A DNA stretch of 12,699 nucleotides from contig JBQTHP010000098.1 of assembly GCA_052389755.1 (NCBI GenBank), forward strand, positions 1 to 12,699, written 5' to 3'. Within the stretch, counting starts at the first letter, position 1. The number at the start of each line of letters is the position of its first letter. This document shows positions 1 through 6,348 of the stretch, piece by piece. Below the pieces are notes generated by a model that worked only from the letters and a program-made list of their open reading frames with translations, was not told the DNA's origin and ran no database searches. The position numbers and the translations under genes are program-made. This stretch comes from JBQTHP01 sp052389755 (lineage in GTDB: Bacteria; Pseudomonadota; Gammaproteobacteria; Steroidobacterales; Steroidobacteraceae).

Positions 1-16
1 GCGGCCGCGGCGCGCC

Positions 17-87
17 CCGGCTTGCTCGTTGGCTTTTCCCCCGAGCGAATTGGGTGGAGCTAATTAAAACGCCATCGAGCAAGCCGG
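17..87. repeat. 12-bp perfect inverted repeat at the contig edge
   Basis: CCGGCTTGCTCG at 17-28 is exactly reverse-complementary to CGAGCAAGCCGG at 76-87, with a 47-base interval that is AT-richer than the surroundings. It lies downstream of the rhomboid stop codon, but neither strand has a T-run after an arm, so it does not look like an ordinary intrinsic terminator. The rest of 1-189 shows no convincing gene. It could be a chromosomal dispersed repeat or a fold-back chimera formed during amplification or cloning; the adjacent NotI/AscI sites at 1-16 make the second possibility real. Confidence 0.5.
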
Positions 88-189
88 ATCGCGCCGTTTT
101 CGCTTCGGTTCGACGAGAGGTAATGGACTACAACCGCGCGACGATCAGCGATCGCGCAGGGCCTTCGACGCGCGCCGGTCGCCCGTGCG

Positions 190-877
<688 letters not shown>

Positions 878-903
<26 letters not shown>

Positions 904-1027
904 CCGCGTCCGCCGCCTCGCGCTCCTGCTCGCGTCGCGATCGCTCTTCGCGGTCCCGCTCGACCTCCTCGCGCTTGCGAGCGATCTCGGCGAGCATCAG
1001 CTCCAGCCACTCGGACAGTCTGGTCAC
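878..1027 (-). CDS. Small charged hypothetical protein (49 aa), coupled to the M1 peptidase and rhomboid genes
   Basis: I do not recognise a named family. The frame begins with a GTG at 1025-1027 that overlaps the TGA of the upstream M1 peptidase gene in a GTGA arrangement. The same junction type occurs one gene earlier, which supports real translation. The product starts VTRLSEWLELMLAEIARKRE, then runs into a highly charged Glu/Arg helix (to about residue 38) and a short tail DGSTPPRR. The N-terminal part looks like an amphipathic helix with Trp7 and several Leu; the middle looks coiled-coil-like. There is no signal peptide. The gene ends 26 bp inside the rhomboid gene. An inner-face membrane adaptor or a peptide that mainly couples translation are both possible. 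I have an impression of similar WLELMLAEIARKR peptides in other gammaproteobacteria, but this is memory and not a search. Confidence 0.65.
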
Positions 1028-2946
1028 GAAGCAGGCTTCTTCGTGACGACGGCTGCGATCGAGTCGGCCGCGATCGGGTGATATCCGGCCCGTGCCATCG
1101 CGAAAATGCGTCGGGCGCGCTCGGCGCCCTCGGGGGTCTTCATGAGCTCTTCGTACAGCGGCTTGATGAGGATGCGGCGGCCGATGCCGATCAGGTACTG
1201 CTCGAGGCGCGGATACGCAGGCTCGTAGCCGTTGCGAATCGCGGCGAGCAGCCAGCTGTGCGCGATCCGAGCGTTCGATGCCTGCGTCAGGTGGTATTCG
1301 CGGTCGAGCTCGACGAGCCGTTCGCGCGGAACGCGGGGCGGCAGGTTGTCGAGAAAATGCAGCCACTCGTGGGTCGACCACTTGCCCCCGGGAAGCTCTG
1401 ATGCCTTCATTCGCCCGGCGAGCCACTGCTCGCCCGCCGCGTCCACGCGCATGAAAGCGTCCGAGCGCGGCAGCACCGCCGACGCGGGCAGCCCCGGCCG
1501 GTATATCCACTCGTTCAGCTCGCCTTCGCTGACCCGACCCGGATGTCTGGCGAGCAGGTTCGCCTCGAGGTAGGACAGGAAGCGCTCGGTCGTGATGCTC
1601 TGGAAGGCAAAAGTGTCGAAATAGCTGCGCAGGAAAGCGTCGAGCGTCTCCCGGCCGAATCGCGACTCCAGCCATTCGAGGTAGAGCTTGCCCTTCTCGT
1701 ACGGCACCTGGGAGAACACGTCGTCGGGATCTCGTCCGCGGAGGTCGATCGCGAGAATCTCATCGCGCTCTTCGACGTCCTCCAGATCGCGCCGCAGCGA
1801 CTGCAGCCCAAGCACGTCCTCCATCGCCTCGCGCTCGCGCCCGTACAGCGCTTCGACGATCCGTCGCTCGAGGTAGACGGTGAAGCCTTCGTTGAGCCAG
1901 AGATCGCGCCACGTCGCGTTCGTCACGAGGTTTCCCGACCAGGAGTGTGCGAGCTCGTGCGCGATCAGCGAGACGAGGCTGCGATCGCCGGCGATCACGG
2001 TGGGCGTGATGAACGAGAGGCGCGGATTCTCCATGCCGCCGAACGGAAACGACGGCGGCAGGATCAGAAGGTCGTAGCGTCCCCAGCGGTACGGCCCGAA
2101 CAGGCGCTCGCAGGTGGCGAGCATCTGCTCGAGGTCGGCGAACTCGCGCGCCGCGCTTGCGAGCACGGGCACTTCCGCGTACACGCCGGTGCGCGGGCCA
2201 GTGGACCGGAAATCGAGGCGCCCGATCGCAAGCGCCATGAGATACGACGGGATGCGCTGGGGCATCTCGAAACGGTACGTCGTGAGCTTCCCCGGCGCTC
2301 TCACGCCGCCCTTTGGATCGTTGTTCGCGCTCATGACGGCGCGCAACCCGCGGGGCACGCGGATCGTGGCGCGATACGTCGCGCGCACCTGTGGCGTGTC
2401 CTGCAGCGGGATCCAGCTGCGCGCGTGGATCGCCTGGGACTGCGTCATGAGGAACGGATGGGACTTGCCCGCCGTCTGCTGCGGTGTGAGCCACTGCAGA
2501 CCCGACGCCTGCGGCTGCGTCGCGTAGGCAATTCGAACGGTGAGCTCGCCGCCCTTCTCGCCCGCCGGCAGCTCGATGCGAAGCTTCTGCCCGAGCTGCG
2601 CGTCCCGCGCGCCGAGCTCGTAGGTGAGCGGCACTGGATCGCCTGCCCCTCGCAGCAGCGACACAGCGCGTACGTCGAGGTCGCGCGTATCGAGAACGAG
2701 CGTGCGCTCGGCGGGATCGAGCCGTTCGATGGCGAGGTCGACCCGACCGCTCAGGCGTCTCGCATCGAAATCGGCCCGCAGCTCGAGATCGAGATGCCGA
2801 ACGCGAAAGGCGGCGGTATTCGCGTACGAATGGTAGTCGCGATCGGGTTGAATGGGCTCCGCTGGCGGAGCCGACGTGTTCGCGTACGCCGTCGTGCCGA
2901 GCACCGCGCAGAGCCAGGCGGCTCCCGCTGCGATCGCGCGCCTCAC
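1024..2946 (-). CDS. Secreted M1 family aminopeptidase, leukotriene A4 hydrolase-like
   Basis: This 640-residue zinc aminopeptidase removes N-terminal residues from peptides. It carries a signal peptide (hydrophobic to about residue 20, likely cleavage after AYA at 20-22), so it should act in the periplasm or outside. The order matches LTA4 hydrolase/aminopeptidase B: an N-terminal beta domain with QSQAIHARS (169-177), the GGMEN exopeptidase loop (303-307), the zinc motif HELAH (330-334) with third ligand E353 in LNEGFTVYLE, the catalytic Tyr in PYEKG (Y416), and a helical C-terminal domain ending with GRRILIKPLYEEL and YHPIAA, which resemble the mammalian C-terminus. By a remembered alignment, human R563 corresponds to R590, but K565 falls on Ile592, so carboxylate recognition may differ. 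The start is GTG at 2944-2946, overlapping the TGA of the L,D-transpeptidase gene, with no clear Shine-Dalgarno, which suggests coupled translation. Epoxide hydrolase activity on a lipid is not implied by sequence alone. Confidence 0.95.
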   Translation of the reverse strand: MRRAIAAGAAWLCAVLGTTAYANTSAPPAEPIQPDRDYHSYANTAAFRVRHLDLELRADFDARRLSGRVDLAIERLDPAERTLVLDTRDLDVRAVSLLRGAGDPVPLTYELGARDAQLGQKLRIELPAGEKGGELTVRIAYATQPQASGLQWLTPQQTAGKSHPFLMTQSQAIHARSWIPLQDTPQVRATYRATIRVPRGLRAVMSANNDPKGGVRAPGKLTTYRFEMPQRIPSYLMALAIGRLDFRSTGPRTGVYAEVPVLASAAREFADLEQMLATCERLFGPYRWGRYDLLILPPSFPFGGMENPRLSFITPTVIAGDRSLVSLIAHELAHSWSGNLVTNATWRDLWLNEGFTVYLERRIVEALYGREREAMEDVLGLQSLRRDLEDVEERDEILAIDLRGRDPDDVFSQVPYEKGKLYLEWLESRFGRETLDAFLRSYFDTFAFQSITTERFLSYLEANLLARHPGRVSEGELNEWIYRPGLPASAVLPRSDAFMRVDAAGEQWLAGRMKASELPGGKWSTHEWLHFLDNLPPRVPRERLVELDREYHLTQASNARIAHSWLLAAIRNGYEPAYPRLEQYLIGIGRRILIKPLYEELMKTPEGAERARRIFAMARAGYHPIAADSIAAVVTKKPAS

Positions 2947-4139
2947 GTGCCGGTCTTGCGGGCGGCGCCGGGCGCCTCCGGGTCCGAGTCGGAGAGCATC
3001 TCCTGGAAGGTCTGCTCGTCGACCGGCAGGTCCGACACACCGTCCCAGTTCGAGCCTGCGGGCACGGCGTTCTGCACCTTCATCGCGTCGGCGAGCACCT
3101 GATCCAGGCTCGCATCGGCGCGCGTAATCGGCACGGGAACGCCCCGGGGCTCGTGTGCGAGTGACGACACCAGCTCCCAGTCGACCTCTTCGCCGCGCTT
3201 TTTGAGCTCCTTCTGGATGCGCGCCGCAAACGATGTGGAGATGAGCTTCTTCTGTGCGCGCTTCCAGTCGCGCGGATCGTCCTCGAGCACGCCGAACGCC
3301 TGCAGGTGCAGCTCATCGGCATCCCACCCGAAGACGAATGGCTGATTCACGACGCGCACTTTCGTGCCGATCGGCACCGCCTCGAAGAGGTAGGCGATGT
3401 CCTCGGGATACAGGCGGATGCAGCCATGACTCGAGCGCAGACCGACGCCGTAGGGCTTGTTGGTGCCATGGACGAGATAACTCGGCCACGCGAGGTAGAA
3501 GGCATGCCGGCCGAGCGGGTTGTCCGGGCCCGGACCGACGACGGCGTCCAGGTCCTCCCCGTTCTTGCGGTGCTCCTTGATGATTGAGGCAGGGGGTCGC
3601 CATGTGGGTTCGAACTGCCGGCGGACGATCTTCGTGACGCCCTCGGGCGTTGCCCAACCCACCTTGCCGATGCCGATCGGGTACGTGTGGACGATCTGGG
3701 GTGCGCCGGTCTCGCGCACCGGATAGTAGAAGAGGCGCATGGCGGCAACGTTGATGACGATGCCCTCGCGCGGCGCGTCCGGCAGCACGAAGCGGCTCGG
3801 CACGACGATCTGACGGCCCCCGCCTGGCAACCACGGATCCACATCGGGGTTCGCGCGCACGATCTCCTCGTAGCCGACGTCGAAGCGCCGCGCGATGTCG
3901 GAGAGCGTGTCCTCTTCGCCAGCGGTCGTGATCTGCACGATGCCGACGACATCGTCCCGATCGGGGTCGATCTCGAACCGGTGAGTCGCCACGGGCGGAG
4001 GATCGGATGAAGCAACCGTTTTCCGGGCCGAAGGCCGATCCCGCCCCGACCATGGTTCACCGAGGAGCGAGCAGGACGCGAGCGCAAACGTCAACCCTGC
4101 GACGGTGGCCCCGCGGGCAAGGGCAACAAACGGGTTCAT
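2943..4139 (-). CDS. Lipoprotein L,D-transpeptidase (LysM + YkuD, ErfK/YbiS-like)
   Basis: This 398-residue enzyme is predicted to act on peptidoglycan, either forming meso-DAP crosslinks or anchoring proteins to the wall. Domains in order: signal peptide with lipobox LASC (20-23, lipidated C23), a Pro/Ser linker, a LysM-like segment (about 66-115), and a YkuD catalytic domain (about 126-265). The motif is HGTN at 224-227 followed by SSHGCIRL with nucleophile C240. An acidic, helical C-terminal extension of about 130 residues (270-398) has no obvious domain. The ATG at 4137-4139 is fixed by the signal peptide and lipobox. A CATAAT hexamer (minus strand, 4148-4153) sits only 8 nt before it, but no good -35 is present and no clear Shine-Dalgarno is seen, so an internal promoter with a very short leader is possible but weak. 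It follows the TPM gene by 52 bp. The family call is firm; the choice between crosslinking and protein-anchoring roles is open. Confidence 0.95.
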   Translation of the reverse strand: MNPFVALARGATVAGLTFALASCSLLGEPWSGRDRPSARKTVASSDPPPVATHRFEIDPDRDDVVGIVQITTAGEEDTLSDIARRFDVGYEEIVRANPDVDPWLPGGGRQIVVPSRFVLPDAPREGIVINVAAMRLFYYPVRETGAPQIVHTYPIGIGKVGWATPEGVTKIVRRQFEPTWRPPASIIKEHRKNGEDLDAVVGPGPDNPLGRHAFYLAWPSYLVHGTNKPYGVGLRSSHGCIRLYPEDIAYLFEAVPIGTKVRVVNQPFVFGWDADELHLQAFGVLEDDPRDWKRAQKKLISTSFAARIQKELKKRGEEVDWELVSSLAHEPRGVPVPITRADASLDQVLADAMKVQNAVPAGSNWDGVSDLPVDEQTFQEMLSDSDPEAPGAARKTGT

Positions 4140-4191
4140 ATCAAGGAATTATGGCACCACCCGGGCTGCCCTCGCTGCTGTCTGTCGCGAG

Positions 4192-4689
4192 CTACAGGAG
4201 AACGGGTTGGTTGGGCAGCTGATCGGCATCGGGGCGGCCCCCCGGGAAATGTCTCGCCAGGAGCAAGCCCACGCTACGAACGCCGGCGATCGAGCCTTCC
4301 TCGAAGCGCCCGGCGCCATAGTGCCCTTCCATCTCGCGGCACACCCGCTCCCAATCGTCCTGCGACACCCGCGCGGCGATGCCGCGGTCCGCCAGGATTT
4401 CTACGTCGCGGTCGGCGAGCACCACGTAGATGAGCACGCCGTTGTTCTCGGCGGTATCCCACACACCAAGCCGACCAAAGACCTCGAGCGCCCGCACCCG
4501 CGGGGGCTCGTTCCGCAGCAATGTCGGCAGATCGAGCGAGGCCTCCACGGCGAAGCGGATCTCTCCGGCGTGCCGCGACTCCACCTCGCGGATCGCCGCT
4601 TCGACCCGTGCCAGCACGGAGGGTGTGAACCGCCGCCGCACGCTCCAGCGGCTCGTGAAGGAATGGCGGAACAATCGGCCGAGCTTCAT
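4192..4689 (-). CDS. TPM-domain protein without signal peptide (second TPM gene)
   Basis: This 165-residue protein matches the TPM (YgcG/TLP18.3) fold family. Residues about 22-150 contain the typical features: a helix (RVEAAIREVESRHAGEIRF), a conserved segment REVWDTAEN-like (FGRLGVWDTAENNGVLIYVV, 71-90), DRDVEILADRGIA (93-105) and GRFEEGSIAGV. A basic N-terminus (MKLGRLFRHSFTSRW) replaces a signal peptide, and no transmembrane helix is evident, so it may sit at the inner membrane face. The short C-terminal tail (HFPGGRPDADQLPNQP) is common in this subgroup. ATG at 4687-4689 is preceded by GGAAAG about 8 nt upstream on the minus strand. It follows the YgcG-like gene by 15 bp; the trio lemA, secreted TPM, short TPM is a recurrent bacterial arrangement. 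The biochemical role is unsettled: phosphatase activity is reported for plant TPM proteins, whereas bacterial members are mostly uncharacterised. Confidence 0.88.
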   Translation of the reverse strand: MKLGRLFRHSFTSRWSVRRRFTPSVLARVEAAIREVESRHAGEIRFAVEASLDLPTLLRNEPPRVRALEVFGRLGVWDTAENNGVLIYVVLADRDVEILADRGIAARVSQDDWERVCREMEGHYGAGRFEEGSIAGVRSVGLLLARHFPGGRPDADQLPNQPVLL

Positions 4690-4704
4690 CGCTAGCTTTC
4701 CGTA

Positions 4705-5613
4705 TCACCAGCGGCCGGACGCGCCGCCGCCGCCGAATCCGCCGCCGCCGCCGCTGAATCCCCCGCCGCCGCCGCCACCGCCAAAGCCGCCGCCACCCCA
4801 GCCGCCGCCCCATCCGGCGTGCCGCGCCCTGCTCGACCACCCACGCGGCCCGATTCCTGCAAACAGTGAAAAGAAAAACGCGATCACGCCGGCGAACACC
4901 GCGATCCCGAGCGCCCGGCTCACGAGGTACGCCAGCGCGCCGACGCCGCCGCCGGTGAGCGTCGCACCGAGCGCGCGCCCGAAGATGGATCGCAGGACCG
5001 TGGAACCGATCAGCACCACTATCAGCAGGATCGGCAGCAGGCCCTGGAAATCCGGGCGACCGCCCTGCCAGCGCTGATCCGGCTCCGGAAGGGGTTCGCC
5101 GTCGATCACGCGGATCATCTGATCGAGGCCGGCGTTGATGCCGCCAAAGTAGTCGCCCTGCTTGAAGAGCGGCGTGATCGTCTCGGCGATGATGCGCTTG
5201 GCGATCGCATCCGGGAGCGCGCCTTCGAGCCCGTAACCCACTTCGATGCGCATCTGGCGATCGTCCTTGGCGACGAGCAGGAGCGCGCCGTCATCGACGT
5301 CCTTCCGCCCGAGCTTCCAGGCATCGACGACGCGAATGCCGTACTGCTCGATCGCCTCGGGCTCCGTGGTCGGCACGATGAGCACCGCAACCTGCGAGCC
5401 CTTGCGTGCCTCGAACGCCCGGAGCTTCTCTTCGAGCGCGGCCTGCTGCTCCGCCGTGAGCGTACCGGTGAGATCGGTGACGCGCGCCTCGAGCGGCGGA
5501 ATCGGCTGCAGGTCCTGCGCCGCGCCGGGAGCCGAGGCCGCGACAGTGAGAGCGAACGCAACGAAGGCGATCGCCTCTCGTACGCCGGCGTGCGCCGTTC
5601 GACGCCGAATCAC
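4705..5613 (-). CDS. YgcG-like TPM-domain membrane protein with glycine-rich tail
   Basis: This 302-residue envelope protein has a signal peptide (basic start, hydrophobic 13-28, likely cleavage near GAA at 30-32), then a TPM domain (about 43-170; TDLTGTLTAEQQAALEEKL, GSQVAVLIVPT, DDGALLLVAKDDRQMRIEVG, GDYFGGINAG). Next come hydrophobic spans at about 190-210 and 224-253 and a glycine-rich C-terminus (267-300) ending GASGRW. This architecture is standard for YgcG-like proteins, with the TPM domain placed in the periplasm and the Gly-rich tail after the membrane part. The start is a GTG at 5611-5613, 12 bp after the lemA stop; there is no ATG option nearby and the Shine-Dalgarno is weak, so coupling to lemA translation is likely. 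The tail is encoded by a near-pure (CCG)n tract at about 4722-4810, which is prone to replication slippage. Molecular function is unknown. Confidence 0.93.
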   Translation of the reverse strand: MIRRRTAHAGVREAIAFVAFALTVAASAPGAAQDLQPIPPLEARVTDLTGTLTAEQQAALEEKLRAFEARKGSQVAVLIVPTTEPEAIEQYGIRVVDAWKLGRKDVDDGALLLVAKDDRQMRIEVGYGLEGALPDAIAKRIIAETITPLFKQGDYFGGINAGLDQMIRVIDGEPLPEPDQRWQGGRPDFQGLLPILLIVVLIGSTVLRSIFGRALGATLTGGGVGALAYLVSRALGIAVFAGVIAFFFSLFAGIGPRGWSSRARHAGWGGGWGGGGFGGGGGGGGFSGGGGGFGGGGASGRW

Positions 5614-5625
5614 GGCTCGATCGGG

Positions 5626-6264
5626 CTACTGGTTGCTCGCCGGCGGAGATTCGGTCGCCGGCGGCTGCGCAGGCTGATCGGTTCCGAAGTCCACCGCGGG
5701 CGGCGCCGAGATCTCGGCCTCGTTCGCGACGCTGAAGTTGGGCTTCACGTCGAAATTGAACAGCATGGCCGTGAGATTCGTCGGAAAGGAGCGCACGGTC
5801 GTGTTGAACTGCCGCACCGAGTCGATGTAGCGGTTGCGCGCGACCGTGATGCGGTTCTCCGTGCCCTCGAGCTGCGCCTGAAGGTCGCGGAAGTTCGCGT
5901 CCGATTTCAGATCCGGATACGCCTCGGCCACCGCGAACAGGCTCTTCAGAGCCTGAGTGAGCTCGCCCTGCGCGGCCTGGTACTTCGCGAACGCTTCGGC
6001 GTCGTTGATGAGCTCCGGCGTCACCTGAATCGAGCCCGCCTTCGCGCGCGCTTCGGTCACGCCGATCAGCACCTTCTGCTCCTGCGCCGCAAAGCCCTTC
6101 ACCGTGCTCACGAGGTTCGGAATGAGATCGGCGCGCCGCTGGTATTGGTTCACCACCTCCGACCACGCCGCCTTCACGCTCTCGTCCTGCTGCTGCAGGG
6201 TGTTGTAGCCGCATCCGGAGAGGGCAGCGGCTACGGTCAGGAGAAACAGAGTCGGGAAGCGCAT
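5626..6264 (-). CDS. lemA: LemA family lipoprotein
   Basis: This 212-residue protein belongs to the LemA family, which is widespread in bacteria but without a settled biochemical function. The N-terminus is a lipoprotein signal with lipobox LSGC (15-18, lipidated C18), unlike many LemA proteins that keep a single transmembrane anchor. The helical-bundle core shows the diagnostic YQRRADLIPNLV (41-52), YPDLKSDANF (116-125), EGTENRI (133-139) and ARNRYIDSVRQFN (142-154). The C-terminus (183-212) is a Pro-rich disordered tail. The ATG at 6262-6264 has a near-perfect Shine-Dalgarno 7 nt upstream, the strongest ribosome site in the cluster, marking it as the first gene of the tight operon. It precedes the two TPM genes, a common grouping. 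I do not see a clear promoter in the 75 bp upstream, so transcription may enter from the M13 gene. Confidence 0.95.
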   Translation of the reverse strand: MRFPTLFLLTVAAALSGCGYNTLQQQDESVKAAWSEVVNQYQRRADLIPNLVSTVKGFAAQEQKVLIGVTEARAKAGSIQVTPELINDAEAFAKYQAAQGELTQALKSLFAVAEAYPDLKSDANFRDLQAQLEGTENRITVARNRYIDSVRQFNTTVRSFPTNLTAMLFNFDVKPNFSVANEAEISAPPAVDFGTDQPAQPPATESPPASNQ

Positions 6265-6271
6265 CGCACGG

Positions 6272-6277
6272 ACCTCC
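6272..6277 (-). promoter_or_regulatory. Strong Shine-Dalgarno of lemA
   Basis: On the minus strand this reads GGAGGT, followed by 7 nt (CCGTGCG) and the lemA ATG. It is the only canonical six-base ribosome binding site seen in the minus-strand cluster, where most other genes rely on stop-start overlaps or weak sites. Confidence 0.8.
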
Positions 6278-6282
6278 GGGAA

Positions 6283-6314
6283 GGCTACAGGCTACAGACT
6301 ACAGGCCTGTAGCC
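6283..6314. repeat. Heptanucleotide repeat (GGCTACA)x3 plus inverted copy
   Basis: Three tandem 7-mers, GGCTACA, GGCTACA and GACTACA (6283-6303), are followed by GGC and the inverted copy TGTAGCC (6308-6314). The junction forms a perfect 14-bp palindrome, CTACAGGCCTGTAG (6299-6312). It lies between the lemA Shine-Dalgarno and the hairpin at the M13 stop codon. Function is unknown; a dispersed intergenic repeat is the simplest reading. Confidence 0.7.
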
Positions 6315-6315
6315 G

Positions 6316-6348
6316 ATTTGGTTAGCGCGCGGAAGCGCGCTACCAAAT
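6316..6348 (-). terminator. Hairpin spanning the M13 stop codon; possible attenuator
   Basis: ATTTGGTTAGCGCGC (6316-6330), loop GGAA, and GCGCGCTACCAAAT (6335-6348) pair over 14 bp with one bulged T. The M13 stop codon (TAG, 6340-6342 on the minus strand) lies inside the stem. There is no U-tract after it in the minus direction, so it is not a canonical intrinsic terminator. It could stabilise the M13 mRNA 3' end, attenuate read-through into lemA, or be a REP-like element. Confidence 0.45.

Noticed and set aside
1543..3102. A 519-codon plus-strand open frame opposite the M1 peptidase
   Set aside because: It lies antisense to a gene with complete catalytic motifs; its translation is Arg/Glu/Ala-rich without domain features, as expected from GC-rich codon bias.
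4148..4153. CATAAT -10 element as a definite internal promoter for the L,D-transpeptidase gene
   Set aside because: No -35-like hexamer at 16-18 nt and only 8 nt to the ATG; too weak to list as a separate feature.
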